This document shows, in pieces, positions 50,421-58,981 of a DNA stretch of 64,000 nt. The notes under the pieces were generated by a model. The model was given only the letters and a program-made list of their open reading frames with translations, searched no databases and had not been told where the DNA came from. The DNA is taken from assembly GCA_020848905.1 (NCBI GenBank), contig JADLHG010000005.1, forward strand, positions 286,038 to 350,037. The letters are read 5' to 3'. The position numbers were made by a program, and so were the translations under genes. The stretch comes from Deltaproteobacteria bacterium. Lineage in GTDB: Bacteria > Myxococcota_A > Polyangia > GCA-2747355 > JADLHG01. Every line of letters begins with the position of its first letter. Positions within the stretch are counted from its first letter, which is position 1.

Positions 50421-52193
50421 ATGGGACGCCTCCCCCCCCTCCTCGGCCTGGTCGCGCTGGGGATCTATCTGCTCCTCGCGGGTCCCACCTTCTACTGGCT
50501 GGACTCGAGCGAGTTCGTCGCCGCCTCCTGGAGCCTGGGAATCGCCCATCCGCCCGGCCACCCGCTGGCCAGTCTGCTCGGCCGTCTCGCCTGCTACCTC
50601 CCCTTCGGGACCCTCGCCTTTCGCACCACGCTGGCCTGCGCGCTCGAGGCTGCCGCCGCCACGACCTGCGTGGCCCTCATCGCCCGCGCCGCCATCGCAC
50701 GGCTGGGCGCGGGGTCGAGCGAGGCGCCGCGGGCCCTGACCCACCACCTCCCCGTGGCCGTAGCGTCGCTCTCGGCCGGGCTCTCCTACGCGATCGTCTT
50801 CCAGGCCGTGCGCACGGAGGTCTATGCGCTAAACCTGGTGCTGGTCGCGGCGGCCACCGCGTGTCTGCTCGCCTGGGACGCGCGGAGCGACCGCCGCTAC
50901 CTCTTCGCCGCGGCGCTCTGCGCGGGACTCGCGCTCTGCAACCACCACCTGCTCGCGCTGCTCGCGCTCGCCCCCGCGGGCCTCTTCGTCGTGCTCCGGC
51001 GGCCCGCGACGGGGTTCGGCCGCGTCCTCCTCGGCGTGGTGCTGGCCGGCCTCCTCGGCCTCGGCACGCTGACCTACCTCCCGCTGCGCGCGCGCCACGC
51101 CCCCGAGGTGAGCTGGGGCCTGCCGAACACGCTCGAGCGCTTCGGCTGGGTCGTCTCCGCTCGCATCTTCCAGAAGTCCGTACGGCGGGCGGCGCAGGAG
51201 AGCGCGGAGCACCGGCTCGCGGGCGCTGCCTTCGCGGTCCTCGGGGGCCTCGGGCCCGTGGGCGCCATCATGGGTCTCGCGGGGCTCTACCTCCTCGTGC
51301 GGCGGCGCTCCTCGCGGCGCACCGGTCTGCTCCTCGCGGGGCTCGTGGGCTCGAACCTCCTCTCGATCTATCTCGTGGGCTTCGATCCGCTGAACCCCGA
51401 CGCGCACGGCTACCTCTCCGTGGCGGTGGCGCTGCTCGCTCCGGCGCTCGCGGTCTTCCTCCACGCCCTCGCCACCGGGGCCGCGCGCCTCGCCCCCCGC
51501 GCCGGGCCGGCGCTCGTGAGCGTGTTCGGCTGCGCGCTCCCGCTCTACCAGGCCTGGGCCCACCTCCCCGCGAGCGACCTGCGCCAGCACTGGGCCGCCG
51601 AGGAGACGGGGCGCGCGCTGCTCGAGGTCCCGCCGGGGTCGCTCGTGGTCACCTCGTACTTCGAAAACGTCTTTAACCTGTGGGCGCTCCGGGCCACCGC
51701 GGACCTGCGTCCCGACGTAGGGCTGCTCCACCGGAGCTTCCTCGGTCAGCCCGGTCACCTCGAGCTCCTCGCGGCGCGCGAGCCCGAGCTCCTGCCGCTC
51801 GCCCGGAGCTGGCCTCGCCCCGACGCGGTGCGCGCGGACGACCTCGCCGCCCTGGCCCGCACGCGCCCCGTCCTGGTGGAACACGACTTCAACCTGGACC
51901 CGGCCATCACCGCCCGTCTGGCCCCGGCGGGAATGCTCCTGCGCTTCGACGGCACGCTCGCCCCTCGCACCGTGCAGTCGCACCTGGCCGCGATCCAGCG
52001 CTGGACCACCGCGCTCGGCTCGCTCGAGGAGCTCGAGACGCGTCGCGCCGCCACCTGGGCCCACTACCATCTGCTCCGCTACGCGTGCCTGCGCCGCCTC
52101 CCTGCGCTCGTCGAGCTCCACCTGGCCGCCGCGCAGACGCTGGCTCCCCGCTCGCAGGAGATCGCCACGCTGGCGCGCCAGTGCCGTCCCTGA
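50421..52193 (+). CDS. DUF2723 polytopic membrane protein
   Basis: A 590-residue membrane protein, ATG at 50421. N-terminal signature of the DUF2723 family: DSSEFVAASWSLGIAHPPGHPL, comparable to D-S-G-E-F and H-P-P-G-x-P, and about ten to eleven membrane helices in the first 400 residues. The fold is GT-C-like glycosyltransferase; such proteins probably move sugars from lipid carriers to outer-surface targets. The C-terminal 190 residues are soluble and helical. Divergent from grpE. Substrate unknown. Confidence 0.92.
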   Translation: MGRLPPLLGLVALGIYLLLAGPTFYWLDSSEFVAASWSLGIAHPPGHPLASLLGRLACYLPFGTLAFRTTLACALEAAAATTCVALIARAAIARLGAGSSEAPRALTHHLPVAVASLSAGLSYAIVFQAVRTEVYALNLVLVAAATACLLAWDARSDRRYLFAAALCAGLALCNHHLLALLALAPAGLFVVLRRPATGFGRVLLGVVLAGLLGLGTLTYLPLRARHAPEVSWGLPNTLERFGWVVSARIFQKSVRRAAQESAEHRLAGAAFAVLGGLGPVGAIMGLAGLYLLVRRRSSRRTGLLLAGLVGSNLLSIYLVGFDPLNPDAHGYLSVAVALLAPALAVFLHALATGAARLAPRAGPALVSVFGCALPLYQAWAHLPASDLRQHWAAEETGRALLEVPPGSLVVTSYFENVFNLWALRATADLRPDVGLLHRSFLGQPGHLELLAAREPELLPLARSWPRPDAVRADDLAALARTRPVLVEHDFNLDPAITARLAPAGMLLRFDGTLAPRTVQSHLAAIQRWTTALGSLEELETRRAATWAHYHLLRYACLRRLPALVELHLAAAQTLAPRSQEIATLARQCRP

Positions 52194-52263
52194 CAGGGCC
52201 GTCCCTGACAGCCGGCCACTGGTTGTGGTAGACGACGCGCGGGATTGGAAGGAGGGCGTCGCC

Positions 52264-53490
52264 ATGTCTACTCGCTTCACGCCGCTCGCGCGGGTCGTCG
52301 CGCTGGCCTGGATCTGCCTCGCCGCGCCGCGCGTGGCCTCCGCGCTCCCCGAGGACCCCGGAAGCCTCGCCTTTCACAAGAGCACGCAAACCGCGCCGCT
52401 CGACGGCAAGAGCGTCACCTTCGACCTCTACGTCCCCGTCATGGTGGGACCCGGCCCCATCGTGGCTCTCGGCCACGGCTTCGCGCGCAACCGCGGCCAC
52501 TTCGTCGGCTGGGGGGAGCAGCTCGCCCGACGGGGCTACGTCGTGGCGATTCCCGACTTCCCCGGCACGCTCCCCGACCACGCCGCGAACAGCCGCGTCC
52601 TCGCCGGGCTCCTCGGCTGGATGGCGCAGGAGGGGGCCCGGACTGGGTCGGCCCTCTTCGGCAAGGTGGACGCCACCCGCCGCGCGGTGGTGGGCCACAG
52701 CGCCGGAGGCCTCGCCGCGCTCCTGGCCGCGTCGATCGACGTGAGCATCGGCCTCGTCGTGGGCCTCGACCCCGTGGACCGCGACGAGCAGGGCAAGAAG
52801 GCCGCGGCGGTCGTCAAGGCCCCGGTGCTCTTCCTGCGGGCCGAGCCGAGCACGTGCAACCAGCAGGGCAACAGCGCGGGCATCTATCAGGCGCTTCCGG
52901 GGGCGAAGCTCGACCTGAAGGTCCTCGGCGCCTCGCACTGCGACGCGGAGTCCAACACGAACGCCGTCTGCACCGTCCCCTGCGGCGGCTCCTCGACGGC
53001 GAGGCACACCACCTTCGTGCGCTACGCCTTCGCCGCGATGGACTACCTGCTCCGCTGCCAGAGCGCGCTCCTCCCCTGGCTCGGCGGCGCCGAGTCGAAG
53101 ACCGACCCGGGGATCACCGAGCTCACCAGCCAGAGCTTCCCCCCCGCCCCGCTCCCCTGCGGCGCGCCGGTCCGCGACGGGGGAGCCGCGGGTGACGGAC
53201 GACGGCCCGGCGACGGGGGAGCCTCGAGGGATGGCTCCCGCGACGGGGGAGTCCTGCCCGACCAGCGTCTCGCGGACGGCGGGCGCACCGATGGAGCCCT
53301 CCCCGACGGGGCGCTGCCTGCAGGTGGAGACGGTGCCGGCCAGGGCTCCTCGGGCTGCGACTGCGCCCTCGCCTCGTCCCTCCGACGGCCGGGGGGCTCC
53401 CTCCTCGCCGCTCTCGCGCTGCTCGCGCTGCTCGCCCGGCGTCGTCCGCGCGGTCCACGCCACGCCACGCCCGCTGCGCGTCGCGATTGA
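52264..53490 (+). CDS. Surface alpha/beta hydrolase with MYXO-CTERM-like tail
   Basis: A 408-residue exported hydrolase. ATG at 52264 behind GGAAGGAGGG; signal peptide VVALAWICLAAPRVASA. Residues about 30-290 show the alpha/beta-hydrolase fold in a chlorophyllase/PET-like form: FDLYVPVMVGPGPIVALGHGFARNRGHF, nucleophile VVGHSAGG, acid region in PVLFLRAEPS and His in LGASHCD. An Asp/Gly-rich linker (GDGRRPGDGGASRDG...) and a tail of CDCAL, a hydrophobic helix and ARRRPRG follow, a MYXO-CTERM-like sorting signal. Likely a lipase or esterase held on the outer surface. The same tail style is on the beta-helix protein at 6164-7741. Confidence 0.87.
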   Translation: MSTRFTPLARVVALAWICLAAPRVASALPEDPGSLAFHKSTQTAPLDGKSVTFDLYVPVMVGPGPIVALGHGFARNRGHFVGWGEQLARRGYVVAIPDFPGTLPDHAANSRVLAGLLGWMAQEGARTGSALFGKVDATRRAVVGHSAGGLAALLAASIDVSIGLVVGLDPVDRDEQGKKAAAVVKAPVLFLRAEPSTCNQQGNSAGIYQALPGAKLDLKVLGASHCDAESNTNAVCTVPCGGSSTARHTTFVRYAFAAMDYLLRCQSALLPWLGGAESKTDPGITELTSQSFPPAPLPCGAPVRDGGAAGDGRRPGDGGASRDGSRDGGVLPDQRLADGGRTDGALPDGALPAGGDGAGQGSSGCDCALASSLRRPGGSLLAALALLALLARRRPRGPRHATPAARRD

Positions 53491-53522
53491 CGACCCCTCT
53501 CCGTTAGTACTAAGAGCGCCGG

Positions 53523-54401
53523 ATGCACGAACACCCGCGACGAGGGCTCCGCGTCCTCGGCACCCTCGGTCTCCTGGCTCTCGCGGCCTGCAAGGGCAGC
53601 GCGAGCGCACCCATCGCCTTCGACGCGCTGCTCAGCGCCTGCGTGCGGATCAACGCCTGCGGCGTGATGGCCCGCGCGCGCGTGACGAACTGCGTGGACG
53701 CGTACTACACGACCCAGCTCCCCGTGGGTCTCGGGCCGGTCTACGCCGAGCTCTACCGCTGCGTGAACGACGCCGGCGGGTCGTGCGACGAGGTCCGGCG
53801 CTGTTTCGGCGAGCAGAGCACCGAGCGTTGCGACGCCACCTTCCGCGCCCGCTGCGACGGTGCGCGCGCGGTCTCGTGCGACCTTCTGGACAAGCGGATC
53901 TACGCCGCCGACTGCGGGGCGGCCGCCCTCAGCTGCGCGGTGCCGAGCAAGGACACCTTCGCCGCGCGCTGCGGGGCGGGCACCTGCGGCGCCGACTTCA
54001 CCCCGCGCTGCGACGGCTCGCGCCGCCTGACCTGCGTGAACGGCGTGGTGGAGGTGGAGGACTGCGCGGCGCAGAGCCTCGTCTGCGACGAGGGGGCCGC
54101 GCGCTGCGCCGGCGAGGAGAGCGGGGCCTGCAGCGGGAACCGCTGCGAGGGCGATATCGCCGTGACCTGCGTCGGCGGGCGCGCCCACCGCGAGGACTGC
54201 ACCAACCGCCCCTACAACACGAAGTGCCGCAACGGGGTCTGCGAGCGCTCGGGTTCGGCCTGCGCCGACGAGCTGGATCGCTGCCAGGGAGCGCTCCTGC
54301 AGACCTGCCTCGACGGGCAGTGGAAGACCTTCGACTGCGGGAGCCTGGGCCTCGGCGCCTGTCAGGCCTCCAAGGTCGGCGCGGCCTGCGGAGCGAAATA
54401 G
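53523..54401 (+). CDS. Cys-rich lipoprotein
   Basis: A 292-residue lipoprotein. Lipobox LLALAAC, Cys23. The mature part has over thirty Cys in short units such as RCDGSRRLTCVNGVVEVEDCAAQSLVCDE and CEGDIAVTCVGGRAHREDC, a repeat of about 40-45 residues (R-C-D/E-G-x-x-x-x-x-C-x-x-G...D-C) seen elsewhere in myxobacterial secretomes. Residues about 30-100 are a separate domain (VRINACG...TNCVDAYYTTQLP). Function unknown. Its stop lies in a small hairpin shared with the convergent gene. Confidence 0.83.
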   Translation: MHEHPRRGLRVLGTLGLLALAACKGSASAPIAFDALLSACVRINACGVMARARVTNCVDAYYTTQLPVGLGPVYAELYRCVNDAGGSCDEVRRCFGEQSTERCDATFRARCDGARAVSCDLLDKRIYAADCGAAALSCAVPSKDTFAARCGAGTCGADFTPRCDGSRRLTCVNGVVEVEDCAAQSLVCDEGAARCAGEESGACSGNRCEGDIAVTCVGGRAHREDCTNRPYNTKCRNGVCERSGSACADELDRCQGALLQTCLDGQWKTFDCGSLGLGACQASKVGAACGAK

Positions 54402-54414
54402 AACTTACGTTCTA
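54399..54414. other. Hairpin holding both stop codons of convergent genes
   Basis: TAGAAC-TTAC-GTTCTA is a perfect 6-bp stem with a 4-nt loop. The plus-strand TAG (54399-54401) and the minus-strand TAG (54412-54414) are its two arms. Too short for a terminator on its own, but it sits where transcripts of both genes would end. Confidence 0.5.
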
Positions 54415-55080
54415 ATCGTCCATCTCCGGCCCCTCGCCGAGCACCTCCACCCGCAGCATCGTCGAGACGAAGGCCATCGTGGGCAGGCTCCCCCCCTTCT
54501 CGGGCTGGACCATCTTGGCCGCGGTGAACGAGGGGAGGTAGAGGATCTGGCCCAGCAGACCGATCTTCACCCGCGGATGAACGGTCACCGCCACCCCGGC
54601 CCCGCCGAGAAACCCTAGCGGCGCGAAGATCGTCCACTCGCCGCGCCGGGCGAAGCCGAAGAGCTCCACCCCGCCCGAGAGCAAGAGCTCGAGCCGCTTC
54701 AGCCGGAGCCCCACGTCCCCGGTCAAGGTCGGCAGCGCCGCCCAGTGCCCGGAGGCGAACTGACCCACGAGCGTCCCGCGCACCGCCAGGATCGATCGCC
54801 CCCCGTGGTCGAGCCCCATGGCCGCCGACATGCCGACCGTGCCCCCCCACTCCTCGACGGGGTCCAGCGGCAGCAGCGCCCCGGCCTGCCCGCCGTACCA
54901 CCGTTCACCCGCCCGCGCCGAGCCCGCCATCGCGAGCACGCCGGCCACCGCGAGCACGCCGGCCATCGCGAGCACGCGAGCCACCGCGAGCGCACAGGCC
55001 GCCGCGACGGAGCTCGCCCCCCGCGCCTTCCAGCGCGTCGCGCATCGCCCGCGGTACCGTGGTGCGCCACATGCGTCCAT
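54412..55080 (-). CDS. Probable outer-membrane/exported beta protein
   Basis: A 222-residue protein, best start ATG at 55080. The signal peptide is long and its hydrophobic core is made of an 18-bp DNA tandem repeat (four units at 54926-54997), coding AMAGVLAVAG-like repeats, with cleavage at GSARA before GERWYGG. The mature 150 residues read as beta-hairpins (MGLDHGGRSILAVRGTLVGQF, DVGLRLKRLELLLSGGVELFGFA), consistent with a small beta-barrel. Last gene before the operon end, 80 bp after the B12 lipoprotein gene and separated by two hairpins. Membership in the riboswitch operon is likely but not certain. Confidence 0.65.
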   Translation of the reverse strand: MDACGAPRYRGRCATRWKARGASSVAAACALAVARVLAMAGVLAVAGVLAMAGSARAGERWYGGQAGALLPLDPVEEWGGTVGMSAAMGLDHGGRSILAVRGTLVGQFASGHWAALPTLTGDVGLRLKRLELLLSGGVELFGFARRGEWTIFAPLGFLGGAGVAVTVHPRVKIGLLGQILYLPSFTAAKMVQPEKGGSLPTMAFVSTMLRVEVLGEGPEMDD

Positions 55081-55113
55081 GCGCGGCACTCTACTCCGAT
55101 GGTGTATCCCTCG

Positions 55114-55137
55114 CCAGAACACCGGCCGGTGTTCTGG
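55114..55137. other. 24-bp perfect palindrome
   Basis: A perfect inverted repeat: CCAGAACACCGG joined to its own complement, no loop, centred between 55125 and 55126. It lies between the beta-propeller lipoprotein stop and the next gene start on the minus strand. No T tract follows, so a classic intrinsic terminator is not supported; an operator or RNA-processing structure is possible. Confidence 0.55.
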
Positions 55138-55160
55138 AGCACCGATCAGAATCGGTGCTC
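55137..55160 (-). other. Stem-loop directly after the B12 lipoprotein stop
   Basis: GAGCACCGAT (55137-55146) pairs with ATCGGTGCTC (55151-55160) around the loop CAGA: a 10-bp perfect stem starting right at the stop codon of the gene at 55160. Together with the adjoining palindrome it forms two stacked hairpins in the transcript, which could stabilise the 3' end or slow transcription. Confidence 0.55.
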
Positions 55161-57028
55161 TACCGCTTCACCGGGTGCACGAGCACCACCGCGTCCAGAT
55201 CGAAGCCGCGGCTGTTCGTGCCGAGCGCGGCCTTGCCCGCGTCGCGCAGCCGCACGTACCGCGCGCGCTTCAGCCCCACGGTGGCCAGGTCGAAGGCGTC
55301 TCCGCCCCCCGCCACGGGATCCGACGACGAGAGGCAATTCTCTTTCACGTTGGCGAGCACCGGGCGCACCCCCGCGCACCCCGGGTAGGGCCACTCCTGC
55401 TTCCCCGCGTCCCCCCGCGTGCGCGACAGGTCGCACGGAAACTCCTTGAAGTCGCCCGCCGCGGTCCCGCTCTCGCTCACCGCGACCTGCGCCGGCTCAG
55501 CGTTCGGAGTGAACGGCGAGAGGAGAAACGGGTTCTCGTAGACGATGAAGTCCGCTCCCGGGCCGTCCTCGATGTCGTACGCGCCGAAGTCCACGACGAT
55601 CTCGCCCCCCTCCCCGAGCGAGAGGACCTCCCCGGTAGAGCCTCCGCCCGCGCCCCCGCCTCCCGGCCCGCCCTGGATCACCCCCGGAAACTGGCTCTGC
55701 CCGAGCCCCGCGCCGGCGCCATAGGTCACACGCACCACGGAGCCGATCCCCACCACGGGCTGCGCCCCCGCGTCGCCGCAGTTCGGGCGCGTGTCGGCCG
55801 CACCGTCCCGCGGGGCCCCGTCCCCTGTGCGCCCATCCGGTCCCCCGTCGCGCGTCGCCCCGTCGGTGCCCCCGTCCCGGGCCGCCGCCGCACCGCCTAG
55901 GAGCGAGAGCAGCTTTCCCGTGCCGAGGTCCACGAGCGCGAGCTGGTGGCTGCCGAAGAGCGTGACCCAGCCCACGAGCTGCCCCCCCTCCTCGGTGATC
56001 GCCAGGTCGTACGGATTCGAGCCCACCGGAAAGACCGCGAAGGGGAGCTCCGAGCGCCCCGTCGCCAGGTGGATGCGCTGCAGGTTGTGCGAGAGCGAGT
56101 TCACCACGTAGGCGTACTCGCCGCGCACGATCACGCGGTTGCTGGAGAGCCCGGTCTTGACCCAGCCCGCTTCGGCGGCGAAGGGCGTTGCCCCCACGTT
56201 CACCCGGTAGACGCTGTTGGCCACGGTCATGAGCACCAGCGCCCGCCCGTCCGGCGCGCGCGCCAGGTCGATCGGCCCCTCCACGAGGTCTGCGTGCACC
56301 CCGACCGGACCGCAGCTCCGTCGCGCCAGGTCCCCGACCAGGTCCTCGCTCACGCAGAGCTGGTCGCTGTTGTAGTCCAGCACGGCGATCCCCTGCCCCC
56401 AGGGGCGCACCGTCGTCATGCCGTTTGTCCCCGGAGGGGTGGCGAAGAGCTCGAGCGGGTTCTCCGCGCCGCGCAGCACGCGCCAGCCGGCGAGGTCCAC
56501 CTTGAAGACGTCTCCTCGGGTCCCGCTGCCGATCCAGGCCGTCCTCCCGTCGGGGGAGAGGGCGAAGGCGCCGTAAGCCCCGATGCGCGGGTCGGCCGCG
56601 CTCCTGCCGAGCGGAAGGCTCGCCGCCATCGTCGCCGGAACCCCCGCGCCGAGCTCCAGCCGGTCGAGCGCCCCGGGCTGCTCTACCGTCGCCAGCCCGC
56701 GGCTGTCGATGGCCAGCCTCCCGCTGTTCACGACGTAGGCCGTGCTGCCACGCACCTCGATGGCCTGGGTGTTCGCCGCGCTGGTCGGCACCTGTCCCAC
56801 CACCCGTCGGAGCTGCCGATCCACGACCGAGACGAAGGCCGAGCCGTAGGCCGGCCGCGTCCCCTCGTAGTGGAAGGCCGTGTTCCCCACCAGGACGAAG
56901 CGATCGGAGACGGCGATGGCCTGGGGGGCCGCGAAGGTCCCGGGGCCGCCGCCGTCGGGGCGCGGGCTCGGACCCTTGGTGCACGCCGCCAGACCCACCG
57001 AGAACGCCATCCAGAGCCAACACCGCAT
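55160..57028 (-). CDS. Two-domain beta-propeller lipoprotein, riboswitch operon
   Basis: A 622-residue lipoprotein. ATG at 57028 with GAGGTG 5 nt upstream; lipobox VGLAAC, Cys16. Residues about 30-385: beta-propeller with YVTN-like blades (AIEVRGSTAYVVNSGRLAI, FALSPDGRTAWIGSGTRGDVF, IAVLDYNSDQLCV, RVIVRGEYAYVVNSLSHNLQRI, QLVGWVTLFGSHQLALVDLG). Residues about 390-420: Asp/Gly linker. Residues about 425-622: second beta domain (VVDFGAYDIEDGPGADFIVYENPF, FDLATVGLKRARYVRLRDAG, GFDLDAVVL). It follows the BtuB-like receptor under a cobalamin riboswitch, and the propeller architecture recalls BtuG, the surface B12-binding lipoprotein of Bacteroides. B12 binding itself is inference. Confidence 0.87.
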   Translation of the reverse strand: MRCWLWMAFSVGLAACTKGPSPRPDGGGPGTFAAPQAIAVSDRFVLVGNTAFHYEGTRPAYGSAFVSVVDRQLRRVVGQVPTSAANTQAIEVRGSTAYVVNSGRLAIDSRGLATVEQPGALDRLELGAGVPATMAASLPLGRSAADPRIGAYGAFALSPDGRTAWIGSGTRGDVFKVDLAGWRVLRGAENPLELFATPPGTNGMTTVRPWGQGIAVLDYNSDQLCVSEDLVGDLARRSCGPVGVHADLVEGPIDLARAPDGRALVLMTVANSVYRVNVGATPFAAEAGWVKTGLSSNRVIVRGEYAYVVNSLSHNLQRIHLATGRSELPFAVFPVGSNPYDLAITEEGGQLVGWVTLFGSHQLALVDLGTGKLLSLLGGAAAARDGGTDGATRDGGPDGRTGDGAPRDGAADTRPNCGDAGAQPVVGIGSVVRVTYGAGAGLGQSQFPGVIQGGPGGGGAGGGSTGEVLSLGEGGEIVVDFGAYDIEDGPGADFIVYENPFLLSPFTPNAEPAQVAVSESGTAAGDFKEFPCDLSRTRGDAGKQEWPYPGCAGVRPVLANVKENCLSSSDPVAGGGDAFDLATVGLKRARYVRLRDAGKAALGTNSRGFDLDAVVLVHPVKR

Positions 57029-57055
57029 GAGACACCTCGTTCTAGAACGTTCGAA

Positions 57056-58981
57056 CTAGAAGCTTGCCGCCAATGAAACGAACAGGCGCGCCGGGGCCAG
57101 CGGAAAGCCGACGGCATCCACCGCGTCCCGCTTGTCGAGGAGGTTCTGCCCCTCCGCCGCGAAGGTCAGGAAGCGGTAGGTATAGGCCCCTCCGGCCGAG
57201 AGGATGACACGCCCCTCCTCGGGCTGGCTATCGAAGCGGGCGAGCACCATCCCGCTCTCCACGGTGGCTCCCCCCCAGAGCTTCAGCCCCTCGAGGTGCC
57301 GCGCCCGACCCCGCGCGTGGAGCCACCGTCGCAGCCGCGCCCCGCTGAAGCTCAGGCGCGCGACCCAGCGGTGTTCGGGCTGCCCGGGAAGCGACATCTC
57401 CGGGGTGCCGAACCGGCTCCGGCAGAACGTGTACGCCGTCCGCAGCGCGAGCCCCGCGCCGGGCGCGAGCTCCACCGCGCTCTCCAGCCCCTGCGAGGTG
57501 ACCCCTCCGTAGTTGTCCGGCCGCACGAGGAAGCTGCTCACCGGCGCGAAGAGGATCACGTTCTTCAGGTAGCGGCGGAAGTACGCCGCCTCGAACGCGA
57601 GCCACGGTCCACGCCACCTGAGGCCCAGATCGCCGCCCAGCGCGTCCTCGGGACGCAGCTCCGGGTTTCCGCCAAAGCCGTCCACCCGGATGAACATCTC
57701 CTGGAAGGTCGGGTGCCGGAAGCTCCGCCCGAGGTTGCCGAGAAACTCGACCCCGGCGAGCCACCGGTGCGCGGAGCTGCGAAAGGGCCGCAGCGCCACT
57801 CCGAGCCGCGGCACCACCACGGTCTCGAAGGCGCTCGCCGCGGCCACGCGCGCCATCGGCGCGAAGACCACGCGCCGGCCCCAGAGCTCGAGCTGGCTGC
57901 CCACCCGGGCGTCGAAGGAGAGCCGCTCGGAGCTCGCGACCGTCTGCGTGTCGCGGTAGAGGTCTCCGCGTAGCTCGAGCCCGCCCTCGACGCGACCCAC
58001 TCCCGGCAGCGGCACGGCGAGCTCGAGGCCCGCCCCCACCGCGTGGCTATCGGCCTGCGCCACCACCGGCGGCGCCGAGGTCTCGTCGAAGGCGAAGCGC
58101 CCGTAGCGGTGGTGCGCCGAGAGCGAGAGCACCCCCCCGGGCAGAAAGACGCCGTGACGCGCCCCGCGCACGAGCGACAGGTTCCGGAGCTCGAACTGCC
58201 GCGCCGTCGGACTCGGCCGCTGGCTCATCCCGGGCGCCCCGCGCGCGCTCACCGAGAAGGTGTCGAGCACGCCGAGCATCCACCTGTCGCCGAGCGGATG
58301 ATCCACCTTCGCGAGCACCTCCCCCTGGCGCCCGTCGTTGTTCTCCCGCACGCGCGCCACACCGTTGTCGTCGCGAAAGGGGAAGGTCCCGTCGAGGTCG
58401 CGGTAACTCCCGCTCACGAGGTAGCGGAGCTCCCCACGCGCTCCGCCGTGCGAGCCTCGAAGCTGCACCGAGCGATAGGAGCCGTACCCGGCCGCCAGGC
58501 TGGTGCGCCCTCGACGACGGAGCTGCGGGGTCGAGAGCAAGAGCGCCCCGCCGAGCGCGTCGCTGCCGAAGCGCGCGGACCCCGCCGAGCGACGGACCTC
58601 GGCGCGCTCGAGGTGCGCGGGGTCGAAGAGCGAGAGGTCCACGCCGCCCATCCCCGCGGCGTTCAGCCGCACCCCGTCCAGGTAGACCGCCACCTGGTGC
58701 GGCTCCGCTCCGCGCAGCGAGAGCAGTCTCCGCCCGCCGGGGCCCTGGTCACGCACGCGCAGCCCCGGAACCTCCTCGAGGAGATCACCGAGGTCGCGCC
58801 CCGGTAGCGGGTCGCGCAGCTCGAGCACGGTGGAGAAGCCCGAGAGGTCGTCGGCCGGAACGCTCCGTCGCACCCGGGGGCCGTTCACCCGCGTCTCGTA
58901 CGCCGCGGGCTCCCCGCGCGCCGCACACGGCACGCAGAGGAGCACCGCCGCCGCGGCGCGAGCGATCCACCCCCGGGGCAC
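57056..58981 (-). CDS. btuB: TonB-dependent outer-membrane receptor, BtuB-like
   Basis: A 641-residue outer-membrane receptor. GTG at 58981 directly follows the TAG of the upstream lipoprotein gene (no gap); signal peptide AAAAVLLCVPCAARG. A TonB-box-like YETRV follows, then the plug domain: DLLEEVPGLRVRDQGPGGRRLLSLRG, QVAVYLDGVRLNAAG, ARFGSDALGGALLLSTP. The rest is a 22-strand-type barrel with alternating strands (for example LAAGYGSYRSVQLRGSHGG), ending in ARLFVSLAASF with a terminal Phe. A cobalamin riboswitch upstream of the operon identifies the substrate class as B12 or another corrinoid. Needs TonB-ExbBD and BtuCDF, which are not in the window. Confidence 0.94.
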   Translation of the reverse strand: MPRGWIARAAAAVLLCVPCAARGEPAAYETRVNGPRVRRSVPADDLSGFSTVLELRDPLPGRDLGDLLEEVPGLRVRDQGPGGRRLLSLRGAEPHQVAVYLDGVRLNAAGMGGVDLSLFDPAHLERAEVRRSAGSARFGSDALGGALLLSTPQLRRRGRTSLAAGYGSYRSVQLRGSHGGARGELRYLVSGSYRDLDGTFPFRDDNGVARVRENNDGRQGEVLAKVDHPLGDRWMLGVLDTFSVSARGAPGMSQRPSPTARQFELRNLSLVRGARHGVFLPGGVLSLSAHHRYGRFAFDETSAPPVVAQADSHAVGAGLELAVPLPGVGRVEGGLELRGDLYRDTQTVASSERLSFDARVGSQLELWGRRVVFAPMARVAAASAFETVVVPRLGVALRPFRSSAHRWLAGVEFLGNLGRSFRHPTFQEMFIRVDGFGGNPELRPEDALGGDLGLRWRGPWLAFEAAYFRRYLKNVILFAPVSSFLVRPDNYGGVTSQGLESAVELAPGAGLALRTAYTFCRSRFGTPEMSLPGQPEHRWVARLSFSGARLRRWLHARGRARHLEGLKLWGGATVESGMVLARFDSQPEEGRVILSAGGAYTYRFLTFAAEGQNLLDKRDAVDAVGFPLAPARLFVSLAASF

